A stretch of 14,609 bases of DNA from Algoriphagus sp. (GTDB taxonomy: Bacteria > Bacteroidota > Bacteroidia > Cytophagales > Cyclobacteriaceae). Below are positions 7,379-14,609 of this stretch, in pieces. A program made the position numbers and the translations under genes. The notes beneath the pieces are model-generated. The model ran no database searches and was not told the origin of the DNA. It worked only from the letters and a program-made list of their open reading frames with translations. Where the stretch lies: the NCBI GenBank assembly GCA_023255285.1, contig JALRIY010000003.1:1475-16083 (forward strand), in the 5' to 3' direction. The number at the start of each line of letters is the position of its first letter. Position 1 is the first letter of the stretch.

Positions 7379-8062
7379 TTAGCTTAGTTTGAAGCGGATC
7401 GGAAGTCTCATTCGAGTACGAACGGGCTTTCCTCGCTGCTTACCTGGCTCCCACTTAGGGGCGTTAGTTACTACTTTCACAGCTTCCTCATCACAACCTC
7501 CACCGATACCTCTCAAAACTTCAACGTCTTGAATGGATCCGTCAGTGTTGATTACGAATACGACGATAACCGTTCCTTCAACCCCCATTCTACGGGCTTG
7601 AGTTGGGTACTTTAAGTTGTTAGAAAGGTATTTGTTCCAACCAGACATTCCTCCAGGAGGGTTTGGTGGTGATTCTACTACATCGAAGATTTGGTCAGCC
7701 TTTTCTTCTTCAATCACTACCTCTTTGATAGCAACCTCTTTAATAACTGTTGTCTCTTTAACGTCAACGTCAAAGTTTACTTCAATTTTTTCTTCGATTT
7801 CTACCTCATCTGGAATTTCTTCGATTACTGGCTGCTCCATTGGGGGCGGCGGCGGTGGTGGTGGTGGCTGCTGGGTGATAGGCACATCAAGCAACTCTTC
7901 GAAATTATCCGCGACAGATCCTAGGTCTTTAAGACCGCTATCGTCAAACGATTTGTATTCGAAGGCAGCAAGTGTGAGTCCAACCGCAACTGCTAGACCT
8001 AGGTTGGTAAACATACCCACCTTTTTTGTCAAGTCAGCACTAGGAGTCTTTTTTGCTTCCAT
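7379..8062 (-). CDS. TonB-family energy transducer
   Basis: This inner-membrane-anchored periplasmic protein (227 residues) has the TonB layout. There is a short cytoplasmic N-terminus, one transmembrane helix at about 18-34, a run of nine prolines (66-74), a strongly acidic Glu/Val/Ile linker (about 79-130, including IKEVAIKEVVIEEE), then a TonB C-terminal domain (about 140-227). That domain holds the YP pair at 152-153 and GVEGTVIVVFVINTDG. TonB carries proton-motive energy from ExbBD to outer-membrane receptors. No exbB or exbD is nearby, so it must use motor proteins encoded elsewhere or act differently. The linker is Glu-rich rather than the Glu-Pro/Lys-Pro repeats of enteric TonB, as often seen in Bacteroidota. 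It is last in the sprA direction, 66 nt after the VanZ gene, and has its own strong terminator; a separate promoter in the gap is possible. Confidence 0.92.
   Translation of the reverse strand: MEAKKTPSADLTKKVGMFTNLGLAVAVGLTLAAFEYKSFDDSGLKDLGSVADNFEELLDVPITQQPPPPPPPPPMEQPVIEEIPDEVEIEEKIEVNFDVDVKETTVIKEVAIKEVVIEEEKADQIFDVVESPPNPPGGMSGWNKYLSNNLKYPTQARRMGVEGTVIVVFVINTDGSIQDVEVLRGIGGGCDEEAVKVVTNAPKWEPGKQRGKPVRTRMRLPIRFKLS
7841..7867 (-). repeat. Proline-codon tract (nine CCN codons) in the TonB-family gene
   Basis: Nine consecutive proline codons (four CCA, three CCG, CCC, CCA in reading order) form a short trinucleotide-repeat tract in the periplasmic linker. Changes by whole units would keep the frame and alter only the spacer length. 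The polyproline run may also slow ribosomes and need EF-P. Confidence 0.75.
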
Positions 8063-8128
8063 TGTGAAATTGGTTTATTGAGGTTATTCGGTTCTAATTT
8101 GATTAACAAGTCTAAGAATTATTGGAGA

Positions 8129-8503
8129 TTAATCCAAAATGAATTTACAAGTTGGACGATATAAATAACCAAATAATCCTGAAAATACCCCTAACGCATT
8201 GAATAACAGGTCTTTTAAATCAAAGCTGCGGTAAGGAATTAGGTGTTGAGCGGTTTCTAGTACTACGCTCGGCAGGAGACCCAAGAGTGCGAAATTGATC
8301 CAGAATCGGGTATTTACTATAAAATTCCTTTTTTCTTTAATTCCTAAGCCCACAGCTAGGTAGGTAAGTACGAAAAAAAGAAAAAAATGAATGAGCTTAT
8401 CCTGAAATCTGAATACAGAGACATGGGGCAATGAACTCCCCGGTGTAAGCATTGCCACAGTACATGCTGCCAACCAAGCCCAAGTCAAAACGCTCCTGCG
8501 CAT
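8129..8503 (-). CDS. VanZ-family membrane protein
   Basis: This small inner-membrane protein (124 residues) has about four hydrophobic helices. It carries the VanZ-like pattern: DKLIHFFLFFVL (around residues 35-46), and ETAQHLIPYRSFDLKDLLFNALG, the conserved E-x-x-Q...R-x-x-D-x-x-D-x-x-x-N-x-x-G stretch of the family. VanZ of the glycopeptide-resistance cluster gives low-level teicoplanin tolerance, but most family members are uncharacterised and nothing here suggests a resistance locus. It starts at an ATG 8 nt after the gcvH stop, so it is almost certainly cotranscribed with gcvH. As far as I recall, a VanZ-family gene next to gcvH and sprA recurs in other Bacteroidota, which suggests an envelope role or conserved operon history. 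Confidence 0.88.
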   Translation of the reverse strand: MRRSVLTWAWLAACTVAMLTPGSSLPHVSVFRFQDKLIHFFLFFVLTYLAVGLGIKEKRNFIVNTRFWINFALLGLLPSVVLETAQHLIPYRSFDLKDLLFNALGVFSGLFGYLYRPTCKFILD

Positions 8504-8511
8504 GCAATCCC

Positions 8512-8889
8512 TTATTCTCCAATCAACTCCTTGTAAGCAGCCGAATCTAATAGATCAGCAGGAAGTGAATCAGTAAGTTTTACTTTTACCATCCATCCTT
8601 CGGAGTACGGGGCATCATTGACTAGTTCGGGGGCTGATTCTAATTCACTATTGATTTCTAGAATTTCTCCAGTAACTGGCATAAATAAGTCGGAAACAGT
8701 TTTTACTGCTTCTACAGTTCCAAATACTGCTCCGGCTTCCAAGATTTCGCCAAGTGTTTCTACTTCTACGTAAACAATGTCTCCCAACTCTTTTTGTGCA
8801 AAGTCGGTAACGCCAATAGTGGCAATATCACCTTCGATTTTAACCCACTCGTGGTCTTTGGTGTACTTTAATTCGTCTGGAAAATTCAT
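8512..8889 (-). CDS. gcvH: Glycine cleavage system H protein
   Basis: GcvH is the lipoyl carrier that shuttles the aminomethyl group between the P, T and L proteins of the glycine cleavage complex in the cytoplasm. The 125-residue product has the family beginning (ELKYTKDHEWVKIEGD), the lipoyl attachment site at K63 in GTVEAVKTVSDLFMPVTGEI, and the NDAPYSEGWMVKVK ending. The frame stays open upstream to 8976, but I choose the ATG at 8889. It gives the standard length, and the longer version would overlap the sprA 3' end and add 29 residues with no family counterpart. None of the genes for the P, T or L proteins is in the window. It lies between sprA and the VanZ gene, and a promoter-like sequence precedes it. 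Confidence 0.97.
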   Translation of the reverse strand: MNFPDELKYTKDHEWVKIEGDIATIGVTDFAQKELGDIVYVEVETLGEILEAGAVFGTVEAVKTVSDLFMPVTGEILEINSELESAPELVNDAPYSEGWMVKVKLTDSLPADLLDSAAYKELIGE

Positions 8890-8909
8890 GATGGTTTGTT
8901 TATTTCTCT

Positions 8910-8940
8910 CAAAATTAAAAGTATTCGGGAGAGATTGAAA
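8910..8940 (-). promoter_or_regulatory. Candidate Bacteroidota-type promoter for gcvH-vanZ(-tonB)
   Basis: In the 52-bp gap between sprA and gcvH the minus strand reads TAATTTTG (8917-8910), an exact match to the -7 consensus TAnnTTTG used by the Bacteroidota primary sigma factor. A TTTC (8940-8937), one base off the -33 TTTG, sits 19 nt upstream, the expected spacing. Initiation would fall near 8903-8905, about 15 nt before the gcvH ATG. It would allow gcvH and vanZ to be expressed independently of the very long sprA transcript. Chance matches are common in AT-rich gaps. Confidence 0.45.
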
Positions 8941-8941
8941 T

Positions 8942-11900
8942 CTATTGTGATAAATTAAATCGTAGTTGCCCACCAAAGGCCGTGGTAGATCGTCGGAAGG
9001 CCGTTGTCACGCGTGGGTCATTGACCGTACGCTCAAAATAAACAGTTAGGTTTAGGCTCCGATTGATGACATAGCTCAGGGTAGGGCGAAATTGAAAATT
9101 GAAGTTCCCGTTGGTAACTGTAGCCTTTTCTTCAATTTTCCGTTGTATCTGTTGGGTACTTCCAATCTTGGTATCCAAGCGGATTTGAAGATCGTTCTTT
9201 AGTACTTTTTGTTGGCCACTTATTTTGAATGGAATTTTTACCCCTGCTTTGGTATAGGAGAGCGTCAATCCAAAATCACTACTTGCTTGCTCGGTGATTT
9301 GTGAATTTGAAAAATTCAAACCCAAATTCCGTTCTCGATTGTAGTTGATGGCAATGTTCATTCGTTGCTTAGTTAGCAAATCCAAGCCAATTAGGGGGGC
9401 AAATCGTTCAGTGAGCACTACTTGGTTTAAAATGTAAATTGGAATAAACTGTCCCTCTAAATTGGTCAAATTTGGACGCTGCAATTGTTGCAAGGTGTTG
9501 AACAGCTCCAACCCTTCTTGGTATTGCAATGAATTGGAGAAATTGCTTACGTCGTAGGTGGAACTGTAAGAATGAGTCAAGTTGATGCTGCTAAAAAGCT
9601 CACTAAGTCCTTTTAGACGGGACAAGCCACGGTAATCTATGCGCCAATTGGGTAGTGGTGTTTTTGGAAAAGGATTCAAATTGATTGTCTTTGCATCTTT
9701 CCCCTGGTAAGCAGCCAAAAAAGAGGGGATGAGGACATCTTGTCCATTGATTGGGTATTCACCAGGTGCTGTAGCTTGTTGGTCTAGACGCTGCTTGATA
9801 ATGGATCTAAAATTTTCAAAATCCATAAATAGTTGCGATTCGTTTTGCTGCTTGTTTTTAGCAAAAGCAGTACCCAAAAGAACGGTGGTGATGCTATATG
9901 AACCCATTCTACTTGGGCTGAGTGATTCAAAGGTTCCAGGATCATCAAGGCTATTCCGAAAGATTTCACTGTAGTCCCCAATTTCCCGTTTATTTGCTTC
10001 TAGGGTTACTCTAAAGTCTCGGATTGGTTCGGCCAAACCTTTAATTGACAGATTAATGGCTTTATTTTGACGGAAACTTTGAGTCAATTCAGGACTTGGT
10101 GCAAGGTTTCCATTTTGACCGAGTCGGTACCTTAAATTTGCATTTTGGGCACCAAAAACAAAGGCCCATCCAGGATTTTCCCAAGCACGGTCCATACCTA
10201 ATAGCCCTGTATTTGGCATATAGCCAGGAAGGAAGGTGCCTTCAATGATACCGTAATTAAAAGTTACTTCCTTGAGTAGCATCGCTACTCTGAGTACCCC
10301 TCTTGTAAATGGAGTTCCAATCGTATCACTGGCATTTGTACTCGGTCTACCAGGGATACTTGGGCGTTTGGGTGCGTTGATAGCAGCTAGGGATTTGCTC
10401 TTGTTGTAGAGTTTGATCAAATCTAGCTTTCCTGAAAGTGTTTGTTCTCGGGTATTTTGGATGACATTTCCCAAGGTATCTCGTTGTCCTATGGCCCCTG
10501 TTTGCCAGGTGTAGGTGCTGAGGTGTCGGTAATCCGTCTGGATCCAATCGGTGAGTGGCAACTTTGCAAATGGAAGGGTGTAATTGACTGTTGCCGAGTG
10601 GTTGTAATTAGTTGTGCGTCCAAATCGTAGGAAATTCGCTCGTACAGAATCGATTTTAGCTTGTGTATCTAGATCTCCTTCCGGTTCATCTACCACGGCA
10701 GCTGCGCTTGCTGCTAGGTCCACACGTAGGCTAGAGGATAGATCCCAGTTGATATTGAAGGACCGGTTCATGAAGAAGGATTTTTGAAAGAGTGGATCTA
10801 CACCTGTCGTGCTGAGTTGATCATTTCGGTATTGGGAACGGGTAAACCGGCGATCCACATCCATTCTTGCCAAAAGTAGGGTAGGAGACAGGTTTAAGTT
10901 GATGTCCTTGATCAGCTTCAAGTAAGGACTTTTCATTCCTTCATACTTCTCGAAAGGAGCTATTTTTAGTTCTTTTGGTTGAAAACTGTAGGTTACGTTT
11001 CCCTTATTGGTCTTGAAATTATAGCCCTGAAGTTGTGCATTGGTTTGGGTGACAGTACCGGTAGCATAGGAGAAGGCCAAATTGGATAAGTCGTAGATGC
11101 GACTTGGTGATTCCTTATTTTTCTTCAGTTTTCGGACATTGTTCAAACTAATATTTTGGCGTGATAGCTGGTCCATTGCAATATCCCGGTAGGCATCTTT
11201 ATCTGAAGTAGTGGTAAATTTTTCTAAAGCTACTTCAAATGGAACATCTGGGTTTAAGGGATCGTACTCAGGGCGAGTACTGGAGTTTTCTAGTGAAAAA
11301 TATAGAGGAATACTTACCCCTAATTCTTTAGGGAGGAGCTTATCTACCGCTACATTTGTCGAGATATCGTATTGAGTCGTAGCTTGACGGCTACGTTGGG
11401 AGAGTTTTGTTTCCAAGCCTCCAAAGCCGATGGAATTGTGACGAATGGAGGCGGAGACCACTGCTACATCAGCAATTTTAGTATTCAGATAGGCATTTGC
11501 TGCCCAGCCATTTGTCTTTGTAAATCCAGTCGCACGAAGTTCATTTGCCCAAATACAAACGCTCTTGGAAGAACCAATTCCTGTTCCAGGATTTCGTACT
11601 CCAATCATCATTCCCTGTACCTGGTTGAGCTCAGGTCTACCCATTACGGTTACCTTATATTGGCGGATGGATTTACTGTAGGGTAGCGTTAAGGGAGATT
11701 GCGTATTGTCGCGCTCCGCTTTGATGGCAACAATTTCCTGGATAGCGATATCTAATTCATTTTCTTCAGGCCAAACTAGCTGGGGATCATTGCTTCCCAA
11801 GGAGGATATTTTTAAGGGAACTTCAATTTCGTAGTAGTTGTCGGTGTAGTCTGTACCCAATCTCAAAAAAGCAGTGACTTCCCCATCCCGAGCATCTTCG

Positions 11901-14609
11901 CTGTTGGCATGAAAAAACATTTTGATGCGCTCGTATTGAACCAAGTCCAAATTGGTGTTTTTGAATACGGCACGAGCATCTTTCGGGGCCAAGTCTTCGA
12001 CACAAAGCCGTAGGGACTGTTCATTGAGTCTTCGCTCAATGGCGGAGGTATTGTCTCGGTCACGTTGAATTCCTGGAGGCAACACATAAGGACTAGACGT
12101 TTCGCTTCCTTGTGCATTTTGCTCAATATTCACCACATCTACAGTGAGATTAGAATTACCTGGCTCAGGCAACTCAAAAAAGCCGCGTTCAAATAGTGAT
12201 TCCTGGAAGGATCTCCATTGGCTACCAACCATTCGGAATTCGGCCATACGTAGAACTACAGGCTGCTGGAAGTCGGTCAGATAGGTTCGCATCCATCGTA
12301 TAGATTTAAAGCCAGAGATGTCCCCTTGGACGCGATCGGGCTGACGCACAGGAATTCGAAATAAGTACCAGTTGACTTCCTCCCCGCCTTCTGTGTGGGT
12401 CACCTGATCCACGATGTACTTATTTCCTACTTTTAGCTGACCAGGCCGGAGTTCAATTTCGTACTCGTAGTAATTTTCCAGTTCATTGATGGTATTATCT
12501 GTATTTAAATCTTCGTTATCGGGATTGTTTGTTCCAGATGGAGTGTAAGAAAGATTTTGGTCTGCAGTAACTGGTGTATTGCCCTCCATCCCATTGAATT
12601 TTTTGTATCGCTCCAAAATTTTAGCATTGTCTTGGTCAAATTTGGAGTCCAAGTAATATTGAAATCCATCCGCTGAAACATCTAGTAACAATGCATTTTT
12701 GGCAGTTGGAGAAAGGGTAAGGCGATCTAAAAAACGATTTTTAAAATAGCTAGCTTCTTCTTCATTTTTCAATCCATCTAGGCCTACATCTTGGTTTACT
12801 CTGGAAGTAGCTGAATTATCGAAGGCAGGTAATAAGTATTGCTGTCGTGTAATTCTACCCCACTCGTTATCCGAGGTTTCGGTAGGATCCCCATCTGCAG
12901 GAAGTCCATTTTCAAAGGCATGACTACCGTCTTTCATCACATCCTCTGAAATATCTCCGAGGTTCAAAAAGAATTTCCCTCCCGTGGTATTGTTCTCATT
13001 GAAGATTCCATCCAATACCTTACCGTTTTCACCTGGCAGAAAGGGATCCATCAACCAAAATTCAACATATTCGATATTTGTTCGGTCAAAATCTACCTCG
13101 GTGGTGATTGCTCTAGTGATTCCACCATAATTTTGCCTTGGGTTGGGTAGTAATCCCTCTGAAGTAAGTCCAGGGTTGTAGTTGTACATACCCCTTTCTT
13201 GTGGGAAAAAAGCAAGTTCAAAAAGCGGTTGAGGAACTAAAATAACTTCCCGGTCTTGGTTTTTAAATATCTCTTGAGGAATTACCCGTCTGACATAGTG
13301 GTTTCTGCGATCCTGAGCAGTTATGTTGGCAGGGACTCCAGGACCTCCCTCTCGGTAAAATACATTGTCTATGTTGTACCAGGCTATCCTAGCTCTACGG
13401 TATCCATCGCCTAATTTATCTTCTGTTTGACTGCTCAGATCAAATCGATTATCAGCTGTTTTTGGAGTAGAAGCAAGTTTCCAATTTTGATTGGCTTGTG
13501 CACCCAAGTAAAAGGGAGTAACAGCTGCTTCAAAGTCATCGATATAGGAGGCAGCATCTCCATTGACGGTATTGGAAGTTCCAGGAATAAGGTGAGCAAA
13601 TTCTGCGTTAAACTGGACCAATGACTTTTCCTTTGTATCTGTGAAGGGGAGTGCATCTGCCAATTTGGTCAAAAATCGAGACTCGCTGTTGTAGTTCACA
13701 TCTAATCCCCAAAGGCTATTGCGTAAGGTTTCGTTGCCTGTAGCGATCCGGGATACATTGGGTCGCTCATTCAAGAACAGAAAAGTTCCTCCTACATTTA
13801 ATTTCTTGTTGGCTAGGTAATCCAATCGAGTTCCCAGCAAACTGCGTGTTTGGAAGGAAACGAGATCAGCTTTTTCAAAGCTTACATTTATTTGTTTACC
13901 AGATTGCAAGATGGCATCGTTGATGATGACGAGTCGCCCTACATTGTAGTCAATCGTAAAATCTACACCCTCAGTAAGTGGAATGTTTCCTGCCTGAACG
14001 ATAACAGAACCAGGTGAAATATTTAATCCTGGAAGTTGTATTTCACTGGCAGAACCGGCAGTAAGTCGCCCTTTAATGAAAAATTTATTGAGTCGGGTAA
14101 CCAATTCAGCATCAGCAAGTGTGGTCTGGTAAAGGGTATCGTATACATATTTCTCACGGAGTACTCGTTCGTCGTCTGTGAATTTTCTTGCTAGGTTGGA
14201 ACCAAAAGGTTCGAGCACTGGAAAAATCAACAGACCACGGTCTGAAAGCATGGTGATTCCTTCGACAAAATCAAAGTTGCCATCAGGCGCTGGATCATTT
14301 TGAGGATTTAGGTTGTCTAAGCCTGTGAGGCGAATCAAGGGGATATCCTTTACATTTTTTCCTTCCAATAAAGCGGGATTGTCAAGTCCGGTACGGTCGT
14401 CTCGGTAAATTACTTGCAACTGAAACCCATCGCGCAATACCTGACTAGCATTGAGGCTATAGATGTTTTTCATCATCAAGTCCCAAGTTGGGACGCGGGT
14501 GTTAATCCGTGCTGGACGGAGTAGTTTTAAGAAAATTAACTCATCCTCGCTACGAGACTGGTAGTCTTCTGTAAGTTCACCTACCTTAAAAACCTGACCG
14601 TTGTAGGTG
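8942..14609 (-). CDS. sprA: SprA, giant outer-membrane translocon protein of the type IX secretion system (5' end outside window)
   Basis: The frame is open from the right edge to a TAG at 8942-8944, about 1889 residues, with no start. Residues before the first in-frame TTG/ATG codons (14471-14479) are clearly coding and typical of SprA (LIFLKLLRPARINTRVPTWD, then MMKNIYSL), so those codons are internal. Full-length SprA is about 2300-2400 residues, so roughly 500 N-terminal residues are missing. Landmarks I recognise are SYIDDFE (about 13549-13529), EFWLMDPF, RWMRTYLTDFQQPVVLRMAEFR, YERIKMFFHANS, ANELRATGF and the barrel-closing C-terminus FERTVNDPR...LRFNLSQ. SprA (Sov in Porphyromonas) forms a very large outer-membrane beta-barrel that is the protein-conducting channel of the T9SS; in gliding species it is also needed for adhesin export. 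No frameshift or internal stop is seen. It heads the gcvH-vanZ-tonB gene order. Confidence 0.96.
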   Translation of the reverse strand, partial: TYNGQVFKVGELTEDYQSRSEDELIFLKLLRPARINTRVPTWDLMMKNIYSLNASQVLRDGFQLQVIYRDDRTGLDNPALLEGKNVKDIPLIRLTGLDNLNPQNDPAPDGNFDFVEGITMLSDRGLLIFPVLEPFGSNLARKFTDDERVLREKYVYDTLYQTTLADAELVTRLNKFFIKGRLTAGSASEIQLPGLNISPGSVIVQAGNIPLTEGVDFTIDYNVGRLVIINDAILQSGKQINVSFEKADLVSFQTRSLLGTRLDYLANKKLNVGGTFLFLNERPNVSRIATGNETLRNSLWGLDVNYNSESRFLTKLADALPFTDTKEKSLVQFNAEFAHLIPGTSNTVNGDAASYIDDFEAAVTPFYLGAQANQNWKLASTPKTADNRFDLSSQTEDKLGDGYRRARIAWYNIDNVFYREGGPGVPANITAQDRRNHYVRRVIPQEIFKNQDREVILVPQPLFELAFFPQERGMYNYNPGLTSEGLLPNPRQNYGGITRAITTEVDFDRTNIEYVEFWLMDPFLPGENGKVLDGIFNENNTTGGKFFLNLGDISEDVMKDGSHAFENGLPADGDPTETSDNEWGRITRQQYLLPAFDNSATSRVNQDVGLDGLKNEEEASYFKNRFLDRLTLSPTAKNALLLDVSADGFQYYLDSKFDQDNAKILERYKKFNGMEGNTPVTADQNLSYTPSGTNNPDNEDLNTDNTINELENYYEYEIELRPGQLKVGNKYIVDQVTHTEGGEEVNWYLFRIPVRQPDRVQGDISGFKSIRWMRTYLTDFQQPVVLRMAEFRMVGSQWRSFQESLFERGFFELPEPGNSNLTVDVVNIEQNAQGSETSSPYVLPPGIQRDRDNTSAIERRLNEQSLRLCVEDLAPKDARAVFKNTNLDLVQYERIKMFFHANSEDARDGEVTAFLRLGTDYTDNYYEIEVPLKISSLGSNDPQLVWPEENELDIAIQEIVAIKAERDNTQSPLTLPYSKSIRQYKVTVMGRPELNQVQGMMIGVRNPGTGIGSSKSVCIWANELRATGFTKTNGWAANAYLNTKIADVAVVSASIRHNSIGFGGLETKLSQRSRQATTQYDISTNVAVDKLLPKELGVSIPLYFSLENSSTRPEYDPLNPDVPFEVALEKFTTTSDKDAYRDIAMDQLSRQNISLNNVRKLKKNKESPSRIYDLSNLAFSYATGTVTQTNAQLQGYNFKTNKGNVTYSFQPKELKIAPFEKYEGMKSPYLKLIKDINLNLSPTLLLARMDVDRRFTRSQYRNDQLSTTGVDPLFQKSFFMNRSFNINWDLSSSLRVDLAASAAAVVDEPEGDLDTQAKIDSVRANFLRFGRTTNYNHSATVNYTLPFAKLPLTDWIQTDYRHLSTYTWQTGAIGQRDTLGNVIQNTREQTLSGKLDLIKLYNKSKSLAAINAPKRPSIPGRPSTNASDTIGTPFTRGVLRVAMLLKEVTFNYGIIEGTFLPGYMPNTGLLGMDRAWENPGWAFVFGAQNANLRYRLGQNGNLAPSPELTQSFRQNKAINLSIKGLAEPIRDFRVTLEANKREIGDYSEIFRNSLDDPGTFESLSPSRMGSYSITTVLLGTAFAKNKQQNESQLFMDFENFRSIIKQRLDQQATAPGEYPINGQDVLIPSFLAAYQGKDAKTINLNPFPKTPLPNWRIDYRGLSRLKGLSELFSSINLTHSYSSTYDVSNFSNSLQYQEGLELFNTLQQLQRPNLTNLEGQFIPIYILNQVVLTERFAPLIGLDLLTKQRMNIAINYNRERNLGLNFSNSQITEQASSDFGLTLSYTKAGVKIPFKISGQQKVLKNDLQIRLDTKIGSTQQIQRKIEEKATVTNGNFNFQFRPTLSYVINRSLNLTVYFERTVNDPRVTTAFRRSTTAFGGQLRFNLSQ

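Noticed and set aside
7617..8081. Plus-strand 154-codon ORF with Ser/Thr-rich and poly-Gly sequence
   Set aside because: It is the antisense shadow of the TonB-family gene; the poly-Gly stretch is just the complement of the polyproline tract.
8122..8137. Inverted repeat TTGGA...TCCAA at the end of the VanZ gene as a terminator
   Set aside because: The stem is only 5 bp, AT-rich and overlaps the stop codon, with no T-run on the minus strand.
8129..8503. Glycopeptide resistance gene vanZ
   Set aside because: Only family-level resemblance is seen; no other van genes are present and the context is a core sprA-gcvH neighbourhood.
8890..8976. N-terminal extension of GcvH (29 extra residues)
   Set aside because: It overlaps the sprA 3' end and a promoter-like element, and has no counterpart in the H-protein family; the ATG at 8889 gives the standard N-terminus.
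11823..12126. Short minus-strand ORFs inside sprA in other frames
   Set aside because: They are out-of-frame shadows of a continuous, well-recognised SprA reading frame, with Cys/His-rich content and no family resemblance.
14471..14479. TTG/ATG codons as the start of SprA
   Set aside because: The frame continues upstream to the window edge with SprA-like sequence (FLKLLRPARINTRVPTWD), so these codons are internal.

Overview
The window looks like chromosomal core DNA from a member of the Bacteroidota, most likely a Cytophagales relative such as the Cyclobacteriaceae (inference from protein content, moderate AT bias and weak Shine-Dalgarno signals; no rRNA is present to confirm it). Both edges cut through genes of the type IX secretion system (T9SS), the Bacteroidota-specific outer-membrane export route. 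At the left edge is the N-terminus of a PorU-like protein and at the right edge most of SprA, the giant translocon barrel.

Layout. (1) Positions 1-1857, minus strand: a tightly coupled operon runs metallo-beta-lactamase-fold hydrolase, phosphatidylserine synthase (pssA), then porU (truncated). Both junctions are 4-nt start/stop overlaps (GTGA and ATGA). (2) A 55-bp divergent gap at 1858-1912. (3) Positions 1913-7173, plus strand: a DAO-family FAD oxidoreductase, an approximately 1100-residue outer-membrane protein (degenerate peptidase-MA-like domain, TolB-like propeller, Omp85-like barrel), and yicC, with gaps of 11-21 nt. (4) Positions 7174-7378: a convergent intergenic region with two intrinsic terminators and a small palindrome. 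(5) Positions 7379-14609, minus strand: sprA (5' end missing), gcvH, a VanZ-family membrane protein and a TonB-family energy transducer, in that order of transcription.

How the genes may work together. SprA forms the T9SS outer-membrane channel and PorU processes and attaches the cargo. PssA makes phospholipid, and the propeller/barrel protein is a further outer-membrane component, so much of the window concerns envelope building. GcvH (glycine cleavage), the hydrolase, the FAD enzyme and YicC are housekeeping genes whose placement next to envelope genes may be only historical.

I found no mobile element, CRISPR array, tRNA, rRNA or obvious horizontally acquired block. No stretch longer than 300 bp lacks a gene. 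I do not see a clear new defence or biosynthetic system. The least ordinary object is the 1100-residue fusion protein at 2981-6283, which carries a peptidase-like fold apparently stripped of its zinc ligands.
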